Shown here: positions 45,636 to 55,084 of the stretch, piece by piece
How positions within the stretch are numbered: position 1 is the first letter of the stretch
Layout: each line of letters opens with the position of its first letter
From: Caldilineaceae bacterium
GTDB taxonomy: Bacteria > Chloroflexota > Anaerolineae > Caldilineales > Caldilineaceae
Direction: 5' to 3'
NCBI GenBank assembly: GCA_022823185.1
Contig: JAJDXQ010000020.1
Span: 1 to 64,000, forward strand
DNA length: 64,000 nt
Notes under the pieces: generated by a model
What the model was told of the DNA's origin: nothing
Databases searched by the model: none
What the model saw: only the letters and a program-made list of their open reading frames with translations
Program-made: the position numbers and the translations under genes

Positions 45636-47108
45636 CTACGGATAGATGCCTCGCAACTTGACTGCGTCCACAATTCGCTGAATCGCGATCGTGTAGGCTG
45701 CCGTCCTCAGATCCTGGTCTGTCTGCACCGTAATCGCCAGTACGTCGTCCAGATTGTCCAGCAGCTTGCGCTTCATCTGATGCCGAATCTCACTCTCGTC
45801 CCATGAGAATGCCTGCAAGTCCTGCACCCATTCAAAGTAGCTGACGACAACACCGCCGGCATTGCACAGAATGTCCGGAATGATCAGGATCCCCTTGTCC
45901 TCCAGAATTCGGTCCGCTTCGGGCGTGGTTGGCCCATTGGCTCCTTCCGCGATGACACGGGCCTTTACCCTGTCCGCGTTCTCCTTGTTGATCTGCCCCT
46001 CCAGAGCTGCCGGGATCAGAACATCGACCTTCAACTCCAGCAACTCTTCATTGGTCATTGAGTCCGACCGCGGATAGCCGCGGACACTGCCCGCTTCTTC
46101 GGCGTAGCGCTTGAGATGGCGCGGGTCCAGCCCCCGCTCGTCGTAGACCGCGCCGCCCACATCGCTTACCGCTACGACCCGCGCGCCCCGTTCATGCATC
46201 ATGCGGGCGGCCCAGCTTCCAACATTGCCAAACCCCTGAATTGCCACCGTTGCATCCTCCAGATGAAGACCCAAACGGCGGCGCAGCATCGCCCTGGTTA
46301 CATACGTGATACCCAGACCGGTGGCGTACTCCCGACCGGCCGAGCCCCCCACAGCCAGCGGTTTGCCGGTCGTGACAGCAGGCACCGAATAGCCTCGATG
46401 CATCGAATAGGTGTCCATGATCCAGGCCATCACCCTTGCATCTGTGCCCACGTCCGGCGCGGGAATGTCCATTTCCGGCCCAATGAAAAGACTGATTTCC
46501 GTCGTGTAGCGCCGGGTCATCGCCTCCAATTCTCGTTCCGAGAGCGCCTTCGGGTCCACGATGACACCCCCTTTTGCCCCGCCATAGGGAAGGTTCATCA
46601 ACGCGCATTTCCACGTCATCCACATCGCCAGCGCCCGCGACTCGTCCAGGCTCACTTCCGGATGGTAGCGGATGCCTCCTTTCGTCGGCCCTAGGGCAGT
46701 ATTGTGATGCACCCGAAATCCGGTGAACATTCGAATCGAGTCATCATCCATCACCACGGGAAAGTGGACCACCAATTCGCGGCGCGGCATGGTCAGATGT
46801 TCCCGCATATCGTCATCAAGGCCCATGACGGCGGCCACGCGGTTCAGCTGCTCCTGGGCCACCGAGTAAGCGCTGGCGCGCTGAACGGGATGCGCCAGCC
46901 CCGTCTCTGACGTCCTGTCTGTTTGACTGGAACGCGAAGAGTCCTGCTGACGGCGCGCGGAAGCATTACCCGGAGAGCGGGAATCAAGCGCGGCGTGCGT
47001 TGAATCTTCTGCGCCCAATGCGACACCTGCGCCGCGTGCGCCGGGCCGCCCAGCTGGCCCTCCCGCTCCATGCGCCGCAGTTTCCGTACCGGAATGTTTA
47101 TTCGTCAT
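45636..47108 (-). CDS. Glu/Leu/Phe/Val dehydrogenase (probable glutamate dehydrogenase)
   Basis: The enzyme interconverts glutamate and 2-oxoglutarate plus ammonia. The 490-residue product has [20 protein letters not shown], the catalytic lysine region [12 protein letters not shown], a Rossmann dinucleotide motif in [12 protein letters not shown], and [12 protein letters not shown]. The N-terminal 75-78 residues are low-complexity, rich in Gly, Ala, Ser and Arg, and absent from typical homologues. A later start is possible, but no strong internal site is seen. It connects functionally to the ammonium-sensing genes at 1.2-3.6 kb. Confidence 0.92.
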   Translation of the reverse strand: MTNKHSGTETAAHGAGGPAGRPGARGAGVALGAEDSTHAALDSRSPGNASARRQQDSSRSSQTDRTSETGLAHPVQRASAYSVAQEQLNRVAAVMGLDDDMREHLTMPRRELVVHFPVVMDDDSIRMFTGFRVHHNTALGPTKGGIRYHPEVSLDESRALAMWMTWKCALMNLPYGGAKGGVIVDPKALSERELEAMTRRYTTEISLFIGPEMDIPAPDVGTDARVMAWIMDTYSMHRGYSVPAVTTGKPLAVGGSAGREYATGLGITYVTRAMLRRRLGLHLEDATVAIQGFGNVGSWAARMMHERGARVVAVSDVGGAVYDERGLDPRHLKRYAEEAGSVRGYPRSDSMTNEELLELKVDVLIPAALEGQINKENADRVKARVIAEGANGPTTPEADRILEDKGILIIPDILCNAGGVVVSYFEWVQDLQAFSWDESEIRHQMKRKLLDNLDDVLAITVQTDQDLRTAAYTIAIQRIVDAVKLRGIYP

Positions 47109-47523
47109 TGAAAACCCCTCTTCTGTTTCAATCTCAGACTAAAGGGTCTGAATCAGAGAACTCTACTGACAGAGACTAAATCATCTCTCTCGCCCAGTCA
47201 GTAATCTTTCAGACCATTCAGAAAGTTTCTACCCCAATTTGCTGCAAGCTGACCAGGGGTTCGACGCCGGCGCGCTGAGTTGACGGCCTAACGATGGTGA
47301 AGACTGCGCTTGCGGAAGGGATGGCGGGGCGCCAGAGCCCGCGCTGAGAATAGGAGACGGTTTGACTCTTTGATAACGTGGAGAGAGCAGGACAAATGGA
47401 GGGTTGAAAAGCCGGGGGCTGACGACCCACTCAGTCTCGTTATGGGGTATTGACTCTAAGGGCATTCCATGGAGAAAGGGGCTTGCGGAGCGGTATCCGC
47501 ACCCTGGAAACTGCAGGCAATCG
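47109..47523. other. Intergenic region between the dehydrogenase and the isomerase-like gene
   Basis: About 415 bases with no convincing coding frame or RNA. The part next to 47109 must hold the dehydrogenase promoter, but no clear hexamer pair is seen. Confidence 0.5.
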
Positions 47524-48348
47524 CTACTCGATCAACCCACTCAGGAAGGTTGCCGTCCGTCTTGTCGCCTCCGCCGGCGTCATGTCGCCGCCAAAGGCCT
47601 GGTGCATGGTGACGAAGCCGTCGTACTCAATCGCGCGCAGGCCATTGAAGACAGCCGAAAAGTCGATGCCGCCGGGCGCGTCAAGCGGGCGCAATGTAGA
47701 CATTACCCGCCCGCGCGTCCATGTATCCATCGGCTGCTGGCCGTCCGGCTCCGGCGTGTGGTTCTGCACGTAGACGTTGAACAGCCAGGGCGCAAACGCG
47801 CGCAGCGTCGCCTCGCCGTACGCCTGCCCGCACAGTGCCAGGTTGGCCGGCTCGTAGATGATGCCGAAATTGGGCCGCCCAACCGCTTTGAGAACCTCTA
47901 CCGAACCTTCAACAGTCTCGAACAGACTGCGCGTGTGGCTCTGATGCGCCAGGCGGATGCCCCGTTCGCCGGCCTCGTCCGCGGCCCGCTGGGCGTGGAC
48001 AATGTCCTCTTCTTTCTTCATGCAGATGCGGATCAGGTCCGCGCCCAGCGCCTCTGCCAGGTCGAGCGAAGGCGTGATCTTGCGCAAACTTTCCGGGCCT
48101 TGCGCGCTGTTTTCCGGCACCGCGAAATCCGCCGTCACCATCGATACCGTCAGACCGTGCGCGGCTACCCTGGCTTGTGTCCGAGCGACCTCGCCGCTCC
48201 CACTGTGGACGCCGACAACCGACGCACGCATACACAGGGCCTCGTAGCCCGCGTCTGCCGCGAGCCCCGCCAGGTCATCCAGTGGCATGACGCTCTCGCG
48301 CTTGTTGCTGAAGCTCTCCGCGACCCGCACCGAAAGAGACAGTTTCAT
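47524..48348 (-). CDS. Sugar phosphate isomerase/epimerase-like TIM-barrel protein
   Basis: The 274-residue product belongs to the xylose isomerase-like / AP endonuclease 2 superfamily: a TIM barrel with likely metal ligands in IIYEPANLA, NVYVQNHTPEPDG and DYDGFVTMHQAFGG-like strands. The enzyme type cannot be decided from sequence. The ATG at 48348 lies eight bases after a TATACT element on the minus strand, so the mRNA may be leaderless. It diverges from mtaB. Confidence 0.78.
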   Translation of the reverse strand: MKLSLSVRVAESFSNKRESVMPLDDLAGLAADAGYEALCMRASVVGVHSGSGEVARTQARVAAHGLTVSMVTADFAVPENSAQGPESLRKITPSLDLAEALGADLIRICMKKEEDIVHAQRAADEAGERGIRLAHQSHTRSLFETVEGSVEVLKAVGRPNFGIIYEPANLALCGQAYGEATLRAFAPWLFNVYVQNHTPEPDGQQPMDTWTRGRVMSTLRPLDAPGGIDFSAVFNGLRAIEYDGFVTMHQAFGGDMTPAEATRRTATFLSGLIE

Positions 48349-48472
48349 AGGCCCAAGTATACCTGAACCGGGGATTAAATGATAGGAATGGTTCTGTGTT
48401 ATCCTTCTACGGTCAGCGGCAGGGATGCCATGTAGAGACCCGCCGCAGTCACCCAACAGTGAGCCGCCTACG

Positions 48473-49834
48473 ATGCGCGTGTTTCTCGACCAGCTGGGCT
48501 GCCGGCTTAACTTCAGCGAAAATAACACCCTGGCGGGCCAGCTCAACGCCGCCGGTAATCACATCGTCGGCCGTCCGGAGGAAGCGCATGTCATCGTGCT
48601 CAACACCTGCGCGGTCACGGCCCAGGCCGCGCGCAAGAGCCGGCAGGCCGCCCGGCGCCTGCACAATCGCAACCCCGACGCCCGCATCGCTGTGACCGGC
48701 TGCTACGCAACCCTGGCGCCGACAGTGACCGCCCAGCTCCCAGGCGTCCAGCTCGTGGCCGACAACCAGTCCAAGGAGATGCTGCACACGCTGCTCGAGC
48801 CGTGGAGCGCTGAGTTCTCCGATCCGGAAGACCTGGTGCGCATTCAGCCGCACGGCACTCCTTTCGCGCCCGCCTCGCCGGACGAAGACGGCAGCCGCAC
48901 GCGCGCCTTTGTCAAAGTGCAGGACGGCTGCCAGAACCGGTGCACCTTCTGCATCGTTACCACTCTGCGCGGAGAGAGCCGCAGCCGGACAACCGCTGAT
49001 GTCGTGCAAGAGATCCAGGCCCTGGTCGCGAGCGGCTACCGCGAAGCAGTCTTGACTGGAGTCCATCTCGGCGCCTACGGCCGGGACCTGGCGGGCTCCC
49101 GCCGCACCGACCTCAAGGAGCTGGCGGCCTCCATTCTCGCCCAGACCGACATCGCCCGCCTGCGGCTCAGCAGCCTCGAACCCTGGGAGCTGGCCGACGG
49201 ATTCTTCGACCTGTGGCAGCGCTGGCCCGATCGCCTGTGCCCGCACCTGCACCTCCCGCTGCAGGCCGGTACCGACGCCCAGCTGCGGCGCATGGCCCGG
49301 CGCTGCACAGTCGCCAGCTTTCGCCGGTTGGTAGCCGATGCCCGCGCCGCCATCCCCGACCTGACCATCACGACAGATCTGATCGTCGGCTTTCCCGGCG
49401 AGTCTGAGGCCGACTTTGAAGAAGGACTGCGTTTTGTCGAGGAGATGCGTTTCGCCCACGCCCATATTTTCCCCTTCAGCGCCCGCGCCGGCACCGCCGC
49501 GGCCGCGTTCAACGGCCACGTGCCCAAGGCGGTCAAGCAGGAACGTTCGCGGCGGATGCACGAGCTCGCGGCCCGCACCGGACGGGGCGAGCGGATGCGA
49601 TTCCTTGGGGCCACCCGTCCCGTCCTGTGGGAGGGCGCCGGCAAGGAGCTCACCGACCGGCCCGGCACTCTTCTCTGGACCGGGTTGACAGACAACTATC
49701 TGCGCGTCATGGCCCATGCCCCGGCCTGCGTGAACCTCGCCAACCGAATCACCCCCGTCCGTCTCGTCGAATTCCACGGCGAAACCATGTTCGGGGAACC
49801 CCAGCTGCCAGAGTCTCCATCTACCGGCAGTTAA
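48473..49834 (+). CDS. mtaB: tRNA (N6-threonylcarbamoyladenosine-37) methylthiotransferase MtaB
   Basis: MtaB is a radical-SAM methylthiotransferase that adds a methylthio group to t6A37 of tRNAs reading ANN codons. It has the N-terminal UPF0004 domain with its cysteines (LGCRLN, LNTCAVT, VTGCYAT), the radical-SAM triad CQNRCTFC (about residue 152) and GHxP-type downstream motifs ([10 protein letters not shown]). A TRAM domain follows at the C-terminus. LGCRLN rather than GCQMN supports MtaB over MiaB. The ATG at 48473 gives the canonical start. Confidence 0.94.
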   Translation: MRVFLDQLGCRLNFSENNTLAGQLNAAGNHIVGRPEEAHVIVLNTCAVTAQAARKSRQAARRLHNRNPDARIAVTGCYATLAPTVTAQLPGVQLVADNQSKEMLHTLLEPWSAEFSDPEDLVRIQPHGTPFAPASPDEDGSRTRAFVKVQDGCQNRCTFCIVTTLRGESRSRTTADVVQEIQALVASGYREAVLTGVHLGAYGRDLAGSRRTDLKELAASILAQTDIARLRLSSLEPWELADGFFDLWQRWPDRLCPHLHLPLQAGTDAQLRRMARRCTVASFRRLVADARAAIPDLTITTDLIVGFPGESEADFEEGLRFVEEMRFAHAHIFPFSARAGTAAAAFNGHVPKAVKQERSRRMHELAARTGRGERMRFLGATRPVLWEGAGKELTDRPGTLLWTGLTDNYLRVMAHAPACVNLANRITPVRLVEFHGETMFGEPQLPESPSTGS

Positions 49835-49888
49835 GGGTCCTCTTCGCACAACGCCCACCGGCCGCGCCAGCCAAAAAAGGAGCAAGCA

Positions 49889-51283
49889 GTGCCCACAGAG
49901 TCTACAGCTGACCCCAAACAGACTGCCGCGCGCCAGCTGATGCCGGGCAACCGCAAGGAGCAGTTCGGCTGGTACTTCTACGACTGGGCCAACTCCGCCT
50001 TTTCGACAACAGTCGGCTCCGTCTTCCTTGGCCCGTATGTCTCCAATCTGGCCGGACTGGCCGCGGGAGCGGACGGAATGGTCCGCATTCTGGGCATTCC
50101 AATGGATCCCTTCTCATTCGTATCCTACTGCATCTCGATTTCCGTGATCCTGCAGGTGCTGTTCCTGCCGATTCTGGGGGCAATTGCCGATTACTCCAGC
50201 CTGCGAAAAAGGATGATGCAGATCTTTGCCGTTGCCGGCTCCTGGGCGACGATGTTCATGTTCTTCGTCACGGAACCGACCTGGTGGCTGGGCGGTCTTC
50301 TCTTCATCATCGCCAACCTGTGCTTTGGGGCGGCCATCGTCTTCTATAATGCCTACCTGCCAGAAATCGCCGAGCCCGAAGACCGCGACCGCGTTTCGTC
50401 CGTGGGATGGGCGCTGGGCTATCTGGGGGGCGGCCTTCTGCTCACCCTCAATCTGGCTTTCTATCTTATGCGCGATACCTTTGGCGTCGACACCAACCTG
50501 GCGGTCCGCATCAACCTGTTCTCCGGCGGGCTGTGGTGGTTCAGCTGGTCCTTCGTAACCTGGAAGCTGCTGCGGTCGCGCGACACCGCCAAAGAGCTGC
50601 CGCCCGGCGAGACCTATCTGTCGACCGGCCTCAAACAGCTGCGGGAGACATTTCAGGAGACCGCCAAGTATCCCCATACGATCCGCTTCCTGATCGCCTA
50701 CCTGCTTTACAATGATGGCATCCAGACGGTGTTTGCCGTGGCCGCCATCTTTGCCTCCGCCCCCCTCGTCCAGGGCGGGCTGGGCATCGAGCAGGAGACG
50801 CTCACTATGGTGATACTGATGATCCAGTTCGTCGCCTTTGGCGGCGCGCTCCTTTTCGGCAGGCTGGCAGTCCGATTCGGAGCCAAAAAGGCCCTGATCG
50901 TCGGTCTGATCGTCTGGACAGCGGTTGTAATCTACGCCTATCTGGGCCTGCGAGGGGAGAATCGCGTCCTGGAGTTCTGGATCCTGGGCGCATTGATCGC
51001 CCTGGTGATGGGCGGCACACAGGCTGTCAGCCGGGGTCTTTTCGCCAACATGATCCCGCCGGGCAAAGAGGCGGAATTCTTCTCCATCTATGAAGTCAGC
51101 GAGCGGGGCACCTCCTGGCTCGGCCCGCTGGCCTTCGGCCTGGTCAACCAGATTACAGGCAGTCTGAGACCGGCCATCGTTTCCATTATCGGCTTCTTTC
51201 TCGTGGGTCTGTTCCTGCTGCTACGCGTTGACGTACGTCGGGCCATCGCCGAATCGGGCAACAGGCCGCCCGCCGTTGTCTGA
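49889..51283 (+). CDS. UMF1/Atg22-family MFS transporter
   Basis: A 464-residue major-facilitator protein with about eleven or twelve helices. The family opening FGWYFYDWANSAFSTTVGSVF is plain, and GAIADYSSLRKRMM matches the loop 2-3 motif. Later NDGIQTVFAVAAIF and GGTQAVSRGLFANM are typical of UMF1/Atg22 (vacuolar effluxer-like) proteins. Substrate is unknown. The GTG start has AAGGAG eight to nine bases upstream. Confidence 0.88.
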   Translation: MPTESTADPKQTAARQLMPGNRKEQFGWYFYDWANSAFSTTVGSVFLGPYVSNLAGLAAGADGMVRILGIPMDPFSFVSYCISISVILQVLFLPILGAIADYSSLRKRMMQIFAVAGSWATMFMFFVTEPTWWLGGLLFIIANLCFGAAIVFYNAYLPEIAEPEDRDRVSSVGWALGYLGGGLLLTLNLAFYLMRDTFGVDTNLAVRINLFSGGLWWFSWSFVTWKLLRSRDTAKELPPGETYLSTGLKQLRETFQETAKYPHTIRFLIAYLLYNDGIQTVFAVAAIFASAPLVQGGLGIEQETLTMVILMIQFVAFGGALLFGRLAVRFGAKKALIVGLIVWTAVVIYAYLGLRGENRVLEFWILGALIALVMGGTQAVSRGLFANMIPPGKEAEFFSIYEVSERGTSWLGPLAFGLVNQITGSLRPAIVSIIGFFLVGLFLLLRVDVRRAIAESGNRPPAVV

Positions 51284-51383
51284 GACGACTCAGGCCTCGG
51301 CGCGAAATGAATACCCGGACCCAACCGCAAATCGCTGCCCGCCGCAGTTCCCCTGCAGGCAGAAACAAGCGACGAACAAGAAG

Positions 51384-51402
51384 ACCGCTCCATGCGAGCG
51401 GT
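51384..51402. terminator. Candidate intrinsic terminator between convergent genes
   Basis: accgctc (51384-51390) pairs with gagcggt (51396-51402) over a 5-base loop. Read on the minus strand it is followed by tcttcttgtt, suiting termination of the pyruvate kinase transcript. Confidence 0.5.
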
Positions 51403-51493
51403 TGGGCTACCGGCTGTCAAAGTGTCAGGGAAGACGAAGATCTGCCCTCCACCACCTCGCGGCCAAACGACCACCAGTCAGCTGTCTGGCAAA

Positions 51494-53368
51494 CTAGAGA
51501 TCCCACTCATAGACGTTGCCTGTGCGGGCATCAATGACGATGGTCTGGCCGTCCGCCAGCTCGTCCCAGTCGCCCGTTGCCTGCAGAATCGCGGGGATGC
51601 CCAGCTCAACTGCGGCCAGCGCAGCGACGCTGTCCGGCGCGGACTCCGCCGTGATCAGACCGCCTGCATGGTATACCAGCTCCATGCTGACCTGGTTCAA
51701 CTTCTCGGCCACCAGAATATCCTGCGTGGTCATCATCCTGTGCTGCAACTGTTTGTCCGACGGATCCTGCTCCGGCTTCAAGCGTACGACGCGTCCGCTC
51801 ATGCGGCGGTTGCCCACGCCCTGGCCATGCATGAGCACGCGGGCAATTCGGCGAACCGTCATCAGATTGGTCTCGCCCGGCACACCCCCAACCACGCCGC
51901 CCGTTACAACCGTAACATCTCCCTGCTTCACGAACCCGGCCCGCAACGCAATCCGCACAGCGTCTTCCAACATTTCGTCAATTGTGTTCATCCGCTGGCC
52001 CATCAAGGGATAGACGCCCCAGAAGAGGGTCAGTTGGCGGTATACGAGATGGCTTGGCGTCACCGCAATGATGGGCACTGATGGCCGGAAACGGGCCAGC
52101 TTCTTGGCGGTTGCGCCGCGGGCGGTGGGCGCGATAATGGCCGCGGCCCCCACATTCTGGGCCGTATCCACGGTGGCCTCACTCACCGCCTCTGCCACCG
52201 AAGGGGCCTCGCCAACACGCTTCCCAGGCTCCTGTGCGGAGCCCGTCCCGGAGGCCCCAAGGTAGTCGTCTACCTCCTGGCGCGAAAGACGGTAATGCGG
52301 CTGCGTGATTCTGCGCACGCGCTCCGCTTCCTTGGCGATATTCACCATCGTCTGCACCGACTCCACAGGATAGATGCCGGCCGCGGTCTCACCGGAAAGC
52401 ATGATCGCGTCGCTGCCGTCTAGGACGGCATTCGCGACATCGCTGGCCTCAGCCCGGGTGGGACGCGGATTGCGAATCATCGAATCGAGCATCTGCGTCG
52501 CCGTGATCACGGGTTTGTCAGTGGCGATGCAGCGCGAGATGATCATCTTCTGGATCATCGGCACCGCTTCCGGGCTGGTCTCGATGCCCAAGTCCCCGCG
52601 CGCCACCATCAGCCCGTCCGATGCCTCGATAATCTCCTCAATGTTATCGACCGCCTCCGGCTTCTCTATTTTTGAGATGATCGGCGTAGCCCGGCCCAGC
52701 GGCGCGCGTCCCTGCACCACCTTCCGCAGGGCGTGAATATCGGCCGCCGTCCGGACGAAGCTGAGCGCGATCCAGTCAGCCTGATGTTCCAGCGCGAAGT
52801 CGACGTCAACCCGGTCCTTTTCCGTCATCGAAGGAACGGTCAGCCTGGTCTGCGGCAGATTCATCCCCTTGCGATCCTCCAGAATGCCGCCAACGATCAC
52901 CCGCGTTCGCACTGTCGTTTCGGTCGCGTCGAGCACTTCCAGCTCAAGCAGACCGTCATCCAGCAAGATGCGTTCCGGGAAGATGGCGGCTTCACCGGAC
53001 GCAGACCCCTCCCGTCCTTTCCGGACGCTTGCGGGGACCTCCTTATTCTGGATCGGCACTCTGCCCTCTTTTCCGATCACCTCCTCGGTCGTCAGGATCA
53101 ACTCCTCACCCGCAGCCAGCCGCACACCCCCCGGCTGCATTTCACCGACCCGAAGCTTGGGCCCCTGCAAATCGACCAGGATCGCCACCGGCCTGTTCCG
53201 CTCCTGCGCAATCTCGCGAATCGTGTGGATATTGCGGGCGTGGAACTCATGATCGCCATGGCTCATATTGATACGCGCCACATTCATACCCGCATCGATC
53301 ATCCTGGTGAGGATTTCAGGATCGGTACTGGATGGTCCAATCGTGCAGACAACCTTGACCCGCAACAT
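51494..53368 (-). CDS. pyk: Pyruvate kinase with C-terminal PEP-utilising-like domain
   Basis: Pyruvate kinase converts phosphoenolpyruvate and ADP to pyruvate and ATP. The 624-residue product contains ARINMSHGDHEFH, the catalytic lysine in IISKIEKPEAVDN, LMVARGDLGIE and the ATQMLDSMIRNPRPTRAEASD stretch around the active site. A C-terminal domain of about 100 residues resembles the mobile PEP-utilising domain of Bacillus-type kinases. The segment where its histidine would lie reads AESAPDSVAALAA and has none. Two polar inserts (near SVRKGREGSASG and GASGTGSAQEPG) lengthen it. Confidence 0.95.
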   Translation of the reverse strand: MLRVKVVCTIGPSSTDPEILTRMIDAGMNVARINMSHGDHEFHARNIHTIREIAQERNRPVAILVDLQGPKLRVGEMQPGGVRLAAGEELILTTEEVIGKEGRVPIQNKEVPASVRKGREGSASGEAAIFPERILLDDGLLELEVLDATETTVRTRVIVGGILEDRKGMNLPQTRLTVPSMTEKDRVDVDFALEHQADWIALSFVRTAADIHALRKVVQGRAPLGRATPIISKIEKPEAVDNIEEIIEASDGLMVARGDLGIETSPEAVPMIQKMIISRCIATDKPVITATQMLDSMIRNPRPTRAEASDVANAVLDGSDAIMLSGETAAGIYPVESVQTMVNIAKEAERVRRITQPHYRLSRQEVDDYLGASGTGSAQEPGKRVGEAPSVAEAVSEATVDTAQNVGAAAIIAPTARGATAKKLARFRPSVPIIAVTPSHLVYRQLTLFWGVYPLMGQRMNTIDEMLEDAVRIALRAGFVKQGDVTVVTGGVVGGVPGETNLMTVRRIARVLMHGQGVGNRRMSGRVVRLKPEQDPSDKQLQHRMMTTQDILVAEKLNQVSMELVYHAGGLITAESAPDSVAALAAVELGIPAILQATGDWDELADGQTIVIDARTGNVYEWDL

Positions 53369-53519
53369 TCGCGAACTCCAGTGGCTGGTGGCCGGAAGCC
53401 GAATTACACTCTATTCAGGGAACTGCTGTTGCCTGTCTTCAGCTGCCGTCTCCACTTTCCAGGAGGCAAGGGAGGATGGCAACCGTATGAGCGCGTGTCG
53501 CCTGAAAGGTCTCTAACAT

Positions 53520-54866
53520 CTACTGATAGCTGATTCTGTCGCTCGTGCGCACGACCTGAATCCAGGTACGGCCCGGCTTGAGCGTGATCGGCTGCTCTCC
53601 GGGGCCGAGCCAGCGAGGCGGGCTCTGATCATTGGCGCGCCAGGTGCCCTCGTATACTTTGCCGTTGCGAAAGACGCGCAGGTCGCCAAACCCGTACAGA
53701 TTGATCTTTACGCTCAGCGTTCCGAGGCTGTCTTCAACGATATTGGTCAGTTCGTGCTCGGCAAAGACGACGATTACGTTTTCGCTGCTGATCTGCTGGC
53801 CACTGGCCTGGTCAATGTGAACCGCGCCGCTCTGAAAGCGCAGATACTTTCCGGTCGCCGGGTCGTAGCGCCATTCAACGCCGTTGTTCTCCGGATAGGG
53901 AATCCGAATCGTCGCTGCCTCGCCGGCCCAAAACTCCTTCGGCGCTTCACTGAACGTGAAGCTGGCCCGCTCCACCGGCCTGGGGTTGTTCTTCTGCCCT
54001 TCCAGCCAGGGGCTGAAAATCTCCAGGCAGTAGGGCAACAGCGGCGACACATCGCACGTGTTCGCCATGTCGACCATCCACCGGCGCACCCGGTCTACGC
54101 TTGTGCGCAGACGGGTTCGATAGTTGTCGCCAACGCTGTAAAAGTAGGTGACGCTCTCCGGGTCCTCCGAATCGGCGTCGAGATAGGGGAATCCCACCTC
54201 ATTTTTGAGCAGATAGCGGATGCCGTCGCTGCCCCCGGAGCAGGCCAGAATGCCATCGAACATGTAGGTTGTATGAATGTTCGGCCAGCGCGCGCTACGC
54301 ACGGGCCCGATCTCCCTGGCCGGTATACTCTGGTACAAACTGGTCAGACGGGTCAGATGGAATCCGTCGACAATGAATTCGTATGTCAGATCCGCCTCGT
54401 TCAGTCCGTAATGGGCCGACCGGCTGGTAACGTCGTTGTTGATGCAGACCAGAATCGGATTCTCGTGCGTCAGCGAAGGATCAGCCAGGGGCAATCCTGT
54501 ATATGGCGCAACGCTTCCCGGGATCGGCGTCGCGATCGCCTGTCCCTCTCCCGAGGAGGCCGCGGCGCTTCCCCCTGTATTGTTGCTTCCTTCAGCATTG
54601 GAAGGAGGCGGGGTTGCCGTGCTGGCCGCCTCCTGTTGCGCCGCAGCCTCTGGCGTCTTGGTGGGTGTCGCGGTCGCGGACCCTTCGGGACCTGCGCATC
54701 CGGCGAGGATGAGAAATAGCGCAAAAACGAGTGCCCCGGCGTGCGATCGCAGAGAGGTTGCCGCAGAGGCTCGGCCACGGCAAGCAGCATGACCCCCTGG
54801 CGCATCAACTGCACGGGGGCAGAAGCCGCGCCGGGTCTTCAGAGGGAGGATTGACCTGAGTTTCAA
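53520..54866 (-). CDS. DUF3048 lipoprotein
   Basis: The protein is a predicted lipoprotein: a hydrophobic stretch ending LILAGC (lipobox) precedes a Thr/Ala/Ser/Pro-rich linker. DUF3048 domains follow, with conserved AHYGLNEADLTYEFIVDG, IGPVRSARWPN and WRANDQSPPRW-type motifs (YerB family). Function is unknown; the family is cell-surface. The start is not obvious: a TTG at 54866 with AGAAGG six bases upstream gives 448 residues with a long n-region. An upstream frame open to 55037 lacks a better site. Confidence 0.8.
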   Translation of the reverse strand: MKLRSILPLKTRRGFCPRAVDAPGGHAACRGRASAATSLRSHAGALVFALFLILAGCAGPEGSATATPTKTPEAAAQQEAASTATPPPSNAEGSNNTGGSAAASSGEGQAIATPIPGSVAPYTGLPLADPSLTHENPILVCINNDVTSRSAHYGLNEADLTYEFIVDGFHLTRLTSLYQSIPAREIGPVRSARWPNIHTTYMFDGILACSGGSDGIRYLLKNEVGFPYLDADSEDPESVTYFYSVGDNYRTRLRTSVDRVRRWMVDMANTCDVSPLLPYCLEIFSPWLEGQKNNPRPVERASFTFSEAPKEFWAGEAATIRIPYPENNGVEWRYDPATGKYLRFQSGAVHIDQASGQQISSENVIVVFAEHELTNIVEDSLGTLSVKINLYGFGDLRVFRNGKVYEGTWRANDQSPPRWLGPGEQPITLKPGRTWIQVVRTSDRISYQ

Positions 54867-55084
54867 GGGTTTCCTTCTGTTCAATGGAAGAAGATTTGTT
54901 AGGCAAAAAGATTCTTGAAAGGCGACTGCTTCCGATGCGCCTAGTATACTACATTCCTTCCTTTCCCCGCTTATTTCAACGCTCTGTACATCGAGCAAAG
55001 GCCTGCCCGCGCGTCGATCTGGCCTCCCTAATTCCACAGTCTGCCGGCGGAGGAGCCATCGCCGGAGCTGTGGCGGCCGGCCTA

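Noticed and set aside
47218..47465. Two overlapping minus-strand frames of 70-78 codons in the dehydrogenase upstream region
   Set aside because: Low-complexity Pro/Ser-rich composition, no ribosome site and mutual overlap.
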